A stretch of 64,000 nt of DNA, from NCBI RefSeq assembly GCF_007827695.1, contig NZ_VITA01000017.1:1-64000 (forward strand). The letters run 5' to 3'. The position numbers and the translations under genes were made by a program. Origin of the DNA: Sinorhizobium medicae (lineage in GTDB: Bacteria; Pseudomonadota; Alphaproteobacteria; Rhizobiales; Rhizobiaceae). Shown one piece after another: positions 34,766-42,736 of this stretch (the first letter of the stretch is position 1; every line of letters begins with the position of its first letter). Under the pieces are notes generated by a model. That model had not been told where the DNA came from. It saw only the letters and a list, made by a program, of their open reading frames with translations, and made no database searches.

Positions 34766-35212
34766 CACGGATACATAGACCTCGCGTTTGTTGTTGCCTG
34801 CTCTTAGGCGATCGAGCCGAAGAGGCATTCGGACGAGAGATGCATATGAGCTCCGTACGCCTCCGACAAACGACGATATTTTGCACGAGCCATTAGAAAA
34901 ATTCAGGCTCACTCCGCTAGAAATAGAGGGTCATGACGATATCCTGATCGAAATCCTCGAAACCCTTGCCGAAGATATTGAGCCCGCCCGGGTTCTCGGC
35001 TTTCTCGTCGATGCCGATGCGAAAGCGGATCGAATGATGATCCGGAATGCCGAGAGAAGCGTCGAGACCATTGCCCCGCCGCGGAACGAACCGGAAGCCA
35101 GCCGATTAGATGTGAAAGGCACCCAGATTGTGTGTCGGGGCCGCCACTGTCATGATGGTCAGAGGCATCCTCTCAAGGGTGGGGATTCACGACCGGACGG
35201 AGCATCTCGCGC
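34766..35212. other. Intergenic region with no intact gene
   Basis: No complete gene is seen between the beta-lactamase start and the S2P gene. The only coding-like trace is a minus-strand tail (listed separately) ending at 34917. No promoter or hairpin could be assigned with confidence. Confidence 0.5.
34917..35104 (-). pseudogene. Possible remnant of an outer-membrane beta-barrel C-terminus
   Basis: A minus-strand frame without a start codon reads GFRFVPRRGNGLDASLGIPD, then HHSIRFRIGIDEKAENPGGL and FDQDIVMTLYF before a TAG at 34917-34919. Alternating polar and aromatic residues and a terminal Phe are typical of the last strands of outer-membrane proteins. An in-frame TAA cuts it off from a short upstream segment (MPLTIMTVAAPTHNLGAFHI). 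It is probably a decayed gene fragment beside the frameshifted beta-lactamase. The call rests only on the look of the peptide. Confidence 0.35.
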
Positions 35213-36334
35213 ATGGCTTGGTCCTTCAGAATCGGAACGATCGCCGGCACTGCTATTCGCGTGCACGTGACCTTCGCGCTGCTTCTGATCTGGATATGGC
35301 TGACGCACTACCGGATCGGCGGCACGGTGGCGGCGATGGAGGGGATTGCTTTTATCGTCGCTGTCTTTGTTTGCGTCGTGCTCCACGAGTTCGGCCACAT
35401 AGCTGCCGCCCGCCGCTTCGGCATTAAGACGCCGGACATAACGCTGCTGCCGATCGGCGGCGTCGCCCGGCTCGAGCGAATGCCGGAGGAGCCCGGCCAG
35501 GAATTCATGATCGCTATCGCAGGCCCTCTGGTCAATGTGGCGATTGCCGGGGTGCTCGTCGCGATCCTCGGCAGCTATACGGTAATGGGGCAATTAGCTG
35601 ACGTGGAGGACCCGCAGAGCGGCTTTCTCGCCAGGCTTGCCGGCGTCAATGTCTTCCTCGTGCTCTTCAATATGATCCCCGCCTTCCCGATGGACGGCGG
35701 TCGCGTGTTGCGGGCGGCGCTCGCATCCCGGCTTAGCTGGTCGCGTGCGACCCAGATCGCGGCAACCATCGGACAGGGGCTTGCCTTCGTCTTCGGCTTC
35801 GCCGGCCTGTTCTACAATCCGCTGCTGATCTTCATCGCGATTTTCGTCTATCTGGCCGCAACGGCCGAAGCGCAGAACGCCCAGATCCGCGAGGTCTCCA
35901 GCAGCGTGATGATTGCCGATGTGATGATTACCGAATTCGCGACCCTCGATCGCTCGGCAACGATAGATGAAGCCATCGACACATTGCTCGCCACGACACA
36001 GCGGGAGTTTCCAGTGGTCGATCTTGCCGGCCATTTCGAGGGGCTGCTGACACGCGACGACATGATCCGGACACTCAAGGAAAAAGGTGCTGCGACACCG
36101 GTGGTCGCTGCGATGCGCCGGGACGTGCCCACCATTCATCATCGCAAACGCTTGGAAGAGAGCCTGCGGCTCATGCAAGAATCCCATTCGCCTGCGGTCG
36201 CGGTCGTCGACGGCTCGAATCGCCTCGTCGGATTGATGACACACGAGACGATCGGCGAGATGATGATGGTGCGTGCAGCCGCCGCCGGCCGCTTTCGGTT
36301 CGGACACCTGCGGCAGACCGGAAGCCGAGGGTAA
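35213..36334 (+). CDS. Site-2 protease (M50) with CBS domains
   Basis: The 373-aa membrane protein has the S2P active site HEFGH (in VVLHEFGHIAAARRFGIKT, residues 58-62) and the second metal motif in NMIPAFPMDGGRVLRAAL near residue 160, both inside hydrophobic helices. Two CBS domains follow (ADVMITEFATLDRSATIDEA, then REFPVVDLAGHFEGLLTRDD; MRRDVPTIHHRKRLEESLRL, then SPAVAVVDGSNRLVGLMTHE). Rhizobial and archaeal S2P-CBS enzymes cleave membrane-bound substrates, and the CBS pair would sense adenine nucleotides. No partner anti-sigma or substrate gene is adjacent. The first codon chosen, ATG at 35213, starts the first helix. Confidence 0.9.
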   Translation: MAWSFRIGTIAGTAIRVHVTFALLLIWIWLTHYRIGGTVAAMEGIAFIVAVFVCVVLHEFGHIAAARRFGIKTPDITLLPIGGVARLERMPEEPGQEFMIAIAGPLVNVAIAGVLVAILGSYTVMGQLADVEDPQSGFLARLAGVNVFLVLFNMIPAFPMDGGRVLRAALASRLSWSRATQIAATIGQGLAFVFGFAGLFYNPLLIFIAIFVYLAATAEAQNAQIREVSSSVMIADVMITEFATLDRSATIDEAIDTLLATTQREFPVVDLAGHFEGLLTRDDMIRTLKEKGAATPVVAAMRRDVPTIHHRKRLEESLRLMQESHSPAVAVVDGSNRLVGLMTHETIGEMMMVRAAAAGRFRFGHLRQTGSRG

Positions 36335-36348
36335 AGTCCAGGCCGGAT

Positions 36349-36373
36349 GGAACCGAATCCATGCTTTGGAGTT
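36349..36373 (+). promoter_or_regulatory. Possible RpoE2-type promoter
   Basis: GGAAC (36349-36353), 16 bp, AGTT (36370-36373). The -10 part differs from cGTT in its first base. It lies 115 bp upstream of the four-helix membrane protein gene. Moderate match only. Confidence 0.4.
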
Positions 36374-36488
36374 CGGACGATATCTTGCAGGCGCTGAAGC
36401 GCTTCGAATCGCTGCATGTCTTCCGATGAGCCGGCCCTTGATCCGGCCGTGCTGGAAGGCGCATGCATCATGCAGTCCGGGTTGAATC

Positions 36489-36989
36489 ATGCTCGTGACG
36501 GTTGAAGTCATCACGATCGTTCTGGTCGCGATCGCAACAGCACTGGCCCTTGCCCACGCACTGGAGTGGCCCGGCAAACTGCGCCTGCCGAAGGACCAGT
36601 ATCTGGCGATTCAGGCGATCTACTATCCGGGTTTCACAATTGGCGGCGTCGCCGAGCCGCTATCGCTACTCTTTACCGCCGCACTCCTCGTCCTCATGCC
36701 GAGAGGCACGCCGGCCTTTTGGATGACGGTCGGCGCATTGATCGGCCTGCTCGCAATGCATGCCACCTATTGGATCCTGACGCATCCGGTGAACAACTTC
36801 TGGCTCAAGGACACGCAACTGGCAGGAACCAGTGGACGGTTTTTCGCAGTGGGCACCGTTCGTGCCAAGTCTGTTCCTGAAAGTGAAGACTGGACCGCCC
36901 TCCGGGATCGCTGGGAGCGGTCGCATGTCGTGCGGGCCGCTTTCGGTTTCGTCAGCCTGGTCATGCTCGCAACGGCAATAGCTCTCTGA
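36489..36989 (+). CDS. Four-helix membrane protein, DUF1772/anthrone-oxygenase-like
   Basis: The 166-aa protein has about four hydrophobic helices: VEVITIVLVAIATALALAHA, GGVAEPLSLLFTAALLVLMP, AFWMTVGALIGLLAMHATYW, and VRAAFGFVSLVMLATAIAL. Recognisable family-type features are AHALEWPGKLRLP after helix 1 and a C-terminal RDRWERSHVVRA. A paralogue with the same features is coded on the other strand at 37549-38028. The DUF305 gene is 64 bp downstream. Function is unknown. Confidence 0.75.
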   Translation: MLVTVEVITIVLVAIATALALAHALEWPGKLRLPKDQYLAIQAIYYPGFTIGGVAEPLSLLFTAALLVLMPRGTPAFWMTVGALIGLLAMHATYWILTHPVNNFWLKDTQLAGTSGRFFAVGTVRAKSVPESEDWTALRDRWERSHVVRAAFGFVSLVMLATAIAL

Positions 36990-37053
36990 CAGGATTTCCC
37001 GCGCAGTGCATTCCGCTGACGGGAGCGTCGAAAACGAACATCGGGGAAACACG

Positions 37054-37497
37054 ATGTCTACGCACTATCTCAAATACGCGCTCAATCTCCTGATCAGCCT
37101 GGTGATCATATATCTCGTGATGTTCACGATGATCGACGGAATCAACGACTTCTACAACAACCTCAACATGTTCTACATGGCCATCATGATGGTCGCGCCA
37201 ATGGCCATGCTGATGCTCCTGATGATGGCCCCGATGTATCCGAAAAAGAGGTTGAACCTCGGCCTCCACCTCGCCTTCGCCATTCTCTTCATCGCAGCTT
37301 TTACCTTCATGCGCATGCAGACCTTCGTCGGTGACGCGCAGTTTTTGCGTTCGATGATCCCGCACCATTCTGGCGCCATCCTGATGTGCCGGGAGTCCTC
37401 GCTGGCCGACCCCGAAATCGCCGCCTTGTGTGAACGCATCATCGACTCGCAGAAGCGTGAGATAGCCGAGATGAACAGAATCCTTGCCCGCTACTAA
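37054..37497 (+). CDS. DUF305-family membrane protein
   Basis: The 147-aa protein has two or three N-terminal helices (YALNLLISLVIIYLVMFTMI, NMFYMAIMMVAPMAMLMLLM, LGLHLAFAILFIAAFTFMRM) and a C-terminal DUF305 part: DAQFLRSMIPHHSGAILMCR near residue 105 and CERIIDSQKREIAEMNRIL. The MIPHHxxAI/M motif with clustered His, Met and Cys suggests a metal (often copper) binding role in this family. Start ATG 37054 is chosen over an upstream ATG because of the GGGGAAACACG upstream. It probably shares a transcript with the membrane protein before it. Confidence 0.88.
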   Translation: MSTHYLKYALNLLISLVIIYLVMFTMIDGINDFYNNLNMFYMAIMMVAPMAMLMLLMMAPMYPKKRLNLGLHLAFAILFIAAFTFMRMQTFVGDAQFLRSMIPHHSGAILMCRESSLADPEIAALCERIIDSQKREIAEMNRILARY

Positions 37498-37548
37498 CGC
37501 GCTGCTAAATAGAACGGGATCAGCAAAACCGCATTTTCTCATCCCGCT

Positions 37549-38028
37549 CTAGCCGCTGCCCAGCCGCGGTGCCAGCAGGGCGACTGAGATCGAACCGAAG
37601 CCGAGGACCTTCAGCGCCGCAACAGCCATGTGACCGGTCTCCCATCTGAGGCGTACCGCTTCGAAATCCACCGGTATCGGACCCGGCTGCCACGTGGCCA
37701 GTATGGCGTTTGCCGGCGCGACGAGCGTGAACCACGCTGCCAGGCCGCCTGCGAAGAAGCCCCCACCGGCGAGCGCGAACCAGAAAGCAGGCCGCTCGTT
37801 GGAAAGCAGATAGGAAAGGAAGCACGTAGCCAATATCGTCGCAACATCGAGCGGCCCGCCGACCTTCGCAAAAAGTGCGAACTGGCCGTTGAAGACGGTT
37901 GCCTCGCGCCATAGTTCCGGCGACCAGACGAACAACCGCGGCGGTGCCTCCAGAACATGGGCGAAGGAGGGACCAAGGCTGAGTGCGCCGAGCAGCAATG
38001 ATAGAAGACCTGCAAGATAAACGACCAT
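37549..38028 (-). CDS. Four-helix membrane protein, paralogue of the gene at 36489
   Basis: The product of about 159 aa starts MVVYLAGLLSLLLGALSLGP and has SFAHVLEAPPRLFVWSPELW, then LDVATILATCFLSYLLSNER, AFWFALAGGGFFAGGLAAWF, and RLRWETGHMAVAALKVLGF. The AHVLE-P-R-L segment after helix 1 and RWE-x-x-H before helix 4 match the protein coded at 36489-36989, so the two are paralogues facing each other across the DUF305 gene. AAGGACGGACC before the ATG at 38028 supports this start over the longer ORF. Function unknown. Confidence 0.7.
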   Translation of the reverse strand: MVVYLAGLLSLLLGALSLGPSFAHVLEAPPRLFVWSPELWREATVFNGQFALFAKVGGPLDVATILATCFLSYLLSNERPAFWFALAGGGFFAGGLAAWFTLVAPANAILATWQPGPIPVDFEAVRLRWETGHMAVAALKVLGFGSISVALLAPRLGSG

Positions 38029-38200
38029 GGTCCGTCCTTGCGCGTGTAACGCCAGCAAGAATTCCAACTTTGCCGACAGGTAAGTGTTCCAGGAAAAACG
38101 GAAACCAGCCGCTCTCGCTGATCTCACGGAATGTTGTTGATCCAGGCCTCACTGCAGCCGCCCTTGTGCCGGTATGATCCGCAAAGAACGGAGATCGTCA

Positions 38201-39451
38201 ATGCACGCGAAGATGCCCCGGGTCCTGCTGGCCGGCTTGCTGTTTCTCCTTGTACCCAGCCAAGGTTTCGGCCTCGACCTGCCGCGCTCGAATCATCCTG
38301 TATTCGACCGGGTCGTCACGCTTGTCGTCGACAATTTCCATGATCCCGCTGCTCTCGACGGTTTTGGCGCAGCGGTTCGGCGGGAACTCAATGACCGCCA
38401 GCCATTGAACTCAGAAAGCCCGGGGCCCCGGGTCGATACCGCTATCGAGAGGATCCTCGCAAGTCTCGAGGCCTCGCACACGGCCCGCTTCAAGCAGGAT
38501 ACGATCGCATATTACGAACTTGCCGACATATTCCGGTTTGCTATTCGCCACGACATGAAGCGGCTGTTCCCGCCGGATGGCGCGGCGACCTATGCCGGGG
38601 TAGGCATGGTCACCCGGATGGAAAACGGGCTGCGCTTCGTAAGCGACGTCTATGACGGCTCGCCTGCGGACAAGGCCGGCATACGCGTTGGCGACGAAGT
38701 TCTTTCGGTGGATGGCGCGCCGTATCGCGAAATCGATTCCTTTCGAGACAGGATCGGACGAACGGTGGAGATCCGCCTTCGGCGCGAGGCGGACGCGCAA
38801 CCTTTCAAGGCCACGGTCGCTGTGGAGCGCTTGCGGCCCTTGCCCACCTTCGAAAAGGCTATCGACAAAAGCGTCACCCTCCACGAAGAGGGGGGACGGA
38901 GCATCGGTTATCTCCGTCTATGGACGCTTTCCAGTCCCGATGGGCTCGATATCGTGGCGCGCGAACTTGCCACAGGTCGCCTCAAGGATGCCGATGGCGT
39001 CATCGTCGATCTGCGCGGCCGGTGGGGCGGCGGCCCACCCGACGCGGCGGAGCTCTTCGTCGGCGACACGCCCAACTTCCGGCTGATTGCGCGCGGCGGC
39101 AAGGACATGCTGGCAAATGTACGCTGGCGCCGTCCGGTCGTCGCCATCATAGACGAGGGCTCTAGAAGCGGCCTCGAACTTTTCGCCTATGCGCTGAAGT
39201 CCAATGGAATCCCGCTTGTGGGGACGCGCACGGCAGGCGCTCTTCTTGCCGGCCGCGCCTATCTCCTGCCGGACGACAGCATTCTGGAGCTTGCGGTATC
39301 GGACGCGGTGATCGATGACGATGTGCGACTGGAAGGGCGCGGCGTCGAACCGGACATTATTGCTACCTTCCCCCTGCCTTACGCCGCCGGCCGCGACCCG
39401 CAGCGCGAAGCTGCCTTTGAAGAGATGCGGCGTATCCTTACCAAAGACTGA
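38201..39451 (+). CDS. S41-family (C-terminal processing) protease with PDZ domain
   Basis: The 416-aa protein has a signal peptide (MPRVLLAGLLFLLVPSQGFG within the first 24 residues), a helical N-terminal part, a PDZ domain at about residues 125-190 (YAGVGMVTRMENGLRFVSDV, SPADKAGIRVGDEVLSVDGA), and an S41 catalytic domain (ADGVIVDLRGRWGGGPPDAA, VVAIIDEGSRSGLELFAYAL, GIPLVGTRTAGALLAG). The catalytic Ser would be the second Ser of GSRSGLE, where SASE is more usual; the Lys about 25 residues later in Ctp proteases is not clearly seen, so the activity may be altered. It acts in the periplasm. GGAG 7 bp before ATG 38201 fixes the start. Confidence 0.85.
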   Translation: MHAKMPRVLLAGLLFLLVPSQGFGLDLPRSNHPVFDRVVTLVVDNFHDPAALDGFGAAVRRELNDRQPLNSESPGPRVDTAIERILASLEASHTARFKQDTIAYYELADIFRFAIRHDMKRLFPPDGAATYAGVGMVTRMENGLRFVSDVYDGSPADKAGIRVGDEVLSVDGAPYREIDSFRDRIGRTVEIRLRREADAQPFKATVAVERLRPLPTFEKAIDKSVTLHEEGGRSIGYLRLWTLSSPDGLDIVARELATGRLKDADGVIVDLRGRWGGGPPDAAELFVGDTPNFRLIARGGKDMLANVRWRRPVVAIIDEGSRSGLELFAYALKSNGIPLVGTRTAGALLAGRAYLLPDDSILELAVSDAVIDDDVRLEGRGVEPDIIATFPLPYAAGRDPQREAAFEEMRRILTKD

Positions 39452-39494
39452 AGCGGCGATCGGTTTCCTGGACCGTCGCTGAGTTTCCCCTCGA

Positions 39495-40499
39495 CTATTC
39501 GCTTTGCCGGAAGTTTCGGATTCGGTCGAAGAGCACTGCAAGAACGATGGCGCCGCCGATGAAGGCGCCTTGCCAGAATGCGTTAATGCCAAGCAGGCCG
39601 AGGCTATTGCGGATCACCTCGATCAGCGCGGCTCCTATCAGGGCGCCGGACGCCGTACCAACGCCACCCGCCAGATTGGCGCCGCCGATCACGGCAGCAG
39701 CGATGACCTGAAGCTCCATTCCTGCGCCGATATTGGTGGTCACCGCCCCGAGCCAGCCGGTCTGGACGATGCCGGCGATGCCGGCGGCCAGCGCAGAGAT
39801 CATGTATACGATGACCTTGATCCGCCTGACCGGAACGCCGGTGAGCCTTGCTGCATGCTCGTTGCCACCGATTGCGAAAACATAGCGGCCGAACTTCGTC
39901 CAGCGCAGCACGAAGCCGGTCACGAGCGCCAGGACAATCATATAGAGAACCGGATTGGCGATGCCGAAGAACCATGCGCCGCCGCCCAGCGCGAGCAGCG
40001 CATCGTGGTCCGGTCCGAACTCGAAGACAACCGTATTGTTGGATGCGACCATCGCCAGGCTGCGTGCGATCGAGAGCATCCCGAGCGTGATCACGAACGG
40101 CGGAAAGCCGAGATAGGCAATCATGACGCCATTGAAGGCGCCGGCCAGCAAAGCCGTGCCGATCGAGGCGGCAATTCCCACCTCGATGCCGTAGCCGGCA
40201 TGCATGACGACGGCAAGCACCATACTGCTCAGGCAAAGGACCGATCCCACCGACAGATCGATGCCGCCGGTGATGATGACCAGCGTCATCCCAAGCGCGA
40301 TGATTGCGACAAAGGTGAAATTCCGCGTGATGTTATAGAGGTTTTTGGCTGTGGCGAAGGAGTCGGTAGCGACAGACAGGAAGAGGCAGGCGAGAATGAC
40401 GGCGATAAGAACCCAGAACGCCTGACTTGCGAACAGGAACGAGAGCCATCCCCGGTCCCTCTGACCGACTGCCCGATCGAGCGTAATTGCCATGGCCAA
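39495..40499 (-). CDS. Sugar ABC transporter permease (RbsC-type)
   Basis: The 334-aa protein has about ten helices and the BPD_transp_2 pattern: FTFVAIIALGMTLVIITGGI with DLSVGSVLCLSSMVL, TALLAGAFNGVMIAYLGFPP, FVITLGMLSIARSLAMVASN, RYVFAIGGNEHAARLTGVPV, and AAAVIGGANLAGGVGTASGA. It is the membrane part of a CUT2 sugar importer. It follows the ATPase gene by 23 bp. Its binding protein is coded divergently on the other side of the ATPase gene. The imported sugar is unknown. Confidence 0.92.
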   Translation of the reverse strand: MAMAITLDRAVGQRDRGWLSFLFASQAFWVLIAVILACLFLSVATDSFATAKNLYNITRNFTFVAIIALGMTLVIITGGIDLSVGSVLCLSSMVLAVVMHAGYGIEVGIAASIGTALLAGAFNGVMIAYLGFPPFVITLGMLSIARSLAMVASNNTVVFEFGPDHDALLALGGGAWFFGIANPVLYMIVLALVTGFVLRWTKFGRYVFAIGGNEHAARLTGVPVRRIKVIVYMISALAAGIAGIVQTGWLGAVTTNIGAGMELQVIAAAVIGGANLAGGVGTASGALIGAALIEVIRNSLGLLGINAFWQGAFIGGAIVLAVLFDRIRNFRQSE

Positions 40500-40522
40500 C
40501 CTTCACTTTCGTTGAGAATGGT

Positions 40523-41263
40523 TTATACCTGTTCGATGGCACCGGTGATCAAACCGGTCACTTCCTCCGGAGAGCTCTGCTCGATCGCCTTATCGGCGAC
40601 CTTCCTGCCCCGTCGCATGACGATTACCCGGTCGGCGACCGTAAAGACGTCCGGCATGCGGTGGCTGATCAGCACGACGGCGATGCCGCGATCGCGCAAC
40701 GCGCGGATCAGGTTGAGGACTTCCGCAACCTGCCGCACCGAAATCGCCGCCGTCGGCTCGTCCATCAGCACGATCTTGGCATCAGACAGCATCGTACGCG
40801 CGATTGCCACCGCCTGCCTTTGACCGCCCGACATCTGCCGGACGAAGTCGCGCGGCGGCGTCTCCGACTTCAGTTCCTTGAAAATCTCTCCGGCGCGGCG
40901 GTACATCGCTTTGTAATCGAGAATGCTCAAGGGCCCGATCCCGCGCCTGATCTCCCGTCCCAGGAAGACATTAGCCGCAGCGGTTAAATTGTCGCAGAGC
41001 GCCAGGTCCTGATAAACGATCTCTATGCCGTGCTGCCGTGCCTCCACGGGGCGGTGAAGTACGATTTCGGCACCGTCGAGCCGCATTGTGCCCTGGCTCG
41101 GCCTGAAGTTGCCAGCAATCATCTTGACCAGCGTGGACTTGCCGGCGCCGTTGTCGCCCATGAGCCCGACCACTTCGCCACGGTTAAGCGAAAGCGATAC
41201 ATCGGTTACCGCCTGAATCGCGCCGAAATGCTTGGAAATGTTGACGAGTTCGAGAACTGCCAC
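40523..41263 (-). CDS. Sugar ABC transporter ATPase, single-domain CUT2 type
   Basis: The 246-aa protein has one ABC domain: Walker A GDNGAGKST, IVYQDLALCDNLTAAANVFL, signature MSGGQRQAVAIARTMLSDAK, Walker B VLMDEPTAAISVRQVAEVL, and switch LISHRMPDVFTVADRVIVM. CUT2 importers normally have a fused two-domain ATPase; this short form would work as a homodimer, as in the FrcA-type systems of rhizobia. A 421-bp gap separates it from the divergent binding-protein gene. Confidence 0.92.
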   Translation of the reverse strand: MAVLELVNISKHFGAIQAVTDVSLSLNRGEVVGLMGDNGAGKSTLVKMIAGNFRPSQGTMRLDGAEIVLHRPVEARQHGIEIVYQDLALCDNLTAAANVFLGREIRRGIGPLSILDYKAMYRRAGEIFKELKSETPPRDFVRQMSGGQRQAVAIARTMLSDAKIVLMDEPTAAISVRQVAEVLNLIRALRDRGIAVVLISHRMPDVFTVADRVIVMRRGRKVADKAIEQSSPEEVTGLITGAIEQV

Positions 41264-41684
41264 AGCCGATTAGCCTCCCGAAGCAGCGGGCCGCCTTCTC
41301 GATCGCTCACCCGCTCCCGCACTCTTCCCGGCAAGGCGACCATCACCATTTACGCAAATGCGCAGGAATGCGTCAATCAATAGTCCTACAAATGACCCCG
41401 CATATACGCGAAACATATATTGTAATACAAATATTCGTTGACGCGCCGTTCACGCGGATATTAGCTAGTCTTCGGGAGGAGAGCATGCTGATACTTGCTC
41501 TTGGGGCACAGGGCAGGATCAGGCGGCACTCACAGCGACTCTGCTTGACGAACTGCGCGCGAATTGCCGCTCTTCAATGCCTCGATCGATTGCCGTCGGC
41601 TGTGCATAGTCGCAGCTAAGCCTGAAATTTTCGTGATTTAAGGCGCGGGCACACGAGTGCCCGCTTGTTTCAAGGGAGGAAGGA
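41264..41684. other. Divergent control region of the third sugar ABC system
   Basis: This AT-richer region holds the promoters for the ATPase-permease operon (leftward) and the binding-protein gene (rightward). An 11-bp palindrome, TTGTAATACAA (41420-41430), lies in its middle and is a candidate operator. A strong hairpin stands in the leader of the binding-protein gene (listed separately). No gene in it could be supported. Confidence 0.6.
41645..41664 (+). terminator. Leader hairpin before the binding-protein gene
   Basis: GCGGGCAC-ACGA-GTGCCCGC forms a perfect 8-bp stem with a 4-base loop, followed by TTGTTT. That is the look of a small intrinsic terminator. It ends 20 bp before the start codon at 41685, so it could attenuate the gene, protect its 5' end, or end a transcript from upstream. 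Confidence 0.55.
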
Positions 41685-42674
41685 ATGAGGAAGGCACTAT
41701 TGCTTGCCGTTGCCGCTCTGGCACTCAGCGCCGGAACGACCATGGCCCAGAAGAAACAGCTCGTCATTGTGGTGAAGGGGCTCGACAATCCCTTCTTTGA
41801 AGCCATCAACCAGGGTTGCCAGAAATGGAACAAGGAAAATCCGGACTCCGAATACGAATGTTTCTACACAGGCCCGGCTTCAACTTCCGATGAGGCAGGC
41901 GAGGCCCAGATCGTTCAGGACATGCTGGGCAAAGCTGAAACCGCCGCCATCGCCATCTCGCCGTCCAATGCGAAACTCATTGCCCAGACGCTGAAAACCT
42001 CAAACCCTACCGTCCCGGTGATGACCGTGGATGCGGACCTCGCGGCCGAGGATTCGGCCCTGCGCAAAACATATCTGGGAACCGACAACTACCTGATGGG
42101 CTACCGCATCGGCGAGTACATCAAGAAAGCCAAGCCCGATGGCGGCAAGATCTGCACCATCGAGGGTAACCCGGGGGCCGACAACATTCTGCGGCGCGCC
42201 CAGGGCATGCGCGACGCGCTGACCGGCCAGAAGGACCTGGCGGAGCTCAAGGGCGAAGGCGGCTGGACCGAAGTGGCCGGTTGCCCCGTCTTCACCAATG
42301 ACGACGGCGCCAAGGGCGTGCAGGCGATGACGGACATCCTTGCCGCCAACCCCGACCTGGACGCTTTCGGGATCATGGGGGGATGGCCGCTGTTCGGCGC
42401 GCCGCAGCCCTATCGCGACCTGTTCAGGCCGGTGGCCGACAAGATCGCCAAGAACGAATTCGTCATCGGTGCCGCCGACACGATCGGCGAGGAGGTCGCG
42501 ATCGCGCGGGAAGGATTGGTCACCGCTCTGGTCGGACAGCGGCCGTTCGAAATGGGCTATAAGGCACCTCAGGTGATGCTCGACCTGATCGCCGGTAAAC
42601 CTGTCGAAGACCCGGTCTTTACCGGCCTCGACGAGTGCACAAAAGAGACCGCGGACACCTGCATCCAGAAATAG
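41685..42674 (+). CDS. Sugar ABC transporter substrate-binding protein (RbsB-type)
   Basis: The 329-aa protein has a signal peptide (MRKALLLAVAALALSAGTTM, cut near AQ-K) and a Peripla_BP_4 fold: LVIVVKGLDNPFFEAINQGC near the N-terminus, DMLGKAETAAIAISPSNAKL, VMTVDADLAAEDSALRKTYL with GTDNYLMGYRIGEYI, and DAFGIMGGWPLFGAPQPY. It binds the sugar for the CUT2 importer coded divergently at 39495-41263. In the S. meliloti megaplasmid this gene is the neighbour of exsH. The ligand is unknown. It ends at a 17-bp hairpin shared with exsH. Confidence 0.92.
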   Translation: MRKALLLAVAALALSAGTTMAQKKQLVIVVKGLDNPFFEAINQGCQKWNKENPDSEYECFYTGPASTSDEAGEAQIVQDMLGKAETAAIAISPSNAKLIAQTLKTSNPTVPVMTVDADLAAEDSALRKTYLGTDNYLMGYRIGEYIKKAKPDGGKICTIEGNPGADNILRRAQGMRDALTGQKDLAELKGEGGWTEVAGCPVFTNDDGAKGVQAMTDILAANPDLDAFGIMGGWPLFGAPQPYRDLFRPVADKIAKNEFVIGAADTIGEEVAIAREGLVTALVGQRPFEMGYKAPQVMLDLIAGKPVEDPVFTGLDECTKETADTCIQK

Positions 42675-42684
42675 CCGGCCAAAG

Positions 42685-42721
42685 CCGACACCCTGCGGCG
42701 CGCGGCGCCGCAGGGTGTCGG
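42685..42721. terminator. Strong 17-bp stem between convergent genes
   Basis: CCGACACCCTGCGGCGC (42685-42701) and GCGCCGCAGGGTGTCGG (42705-42721) pair perfectly around a 3-base loop. It sits between the convergent binding-protein and exsH genes, so it can end transcription from both sides. There is no T-run. Confidence 0.8.
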
Positions 42722-42736
42722 GCCGAACTCAGTGGT

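Noticed and set aside
34788..35270. 160-aa plus-strand ORF between the beta-lactamase and the S2P gene
   Set aside because: No ribosome site or domain; it is antisense to the outer-membrane-like remnant and runs into the S2P gene.
41469..41609. A frame before the third binding-protein gene reads like a protein tail (GTGQDQAALTATLLDELRAN)
   Set aside because: It has no start codon, is under 50 codons and no family could be recognised. Chance coding look in GC-rich DNA is likely.
41368..41619. 83-aa ORF in the divergent control region
   Set aside because: Poor ribosome site and no protein-like composition; it lies over the expected promoters.
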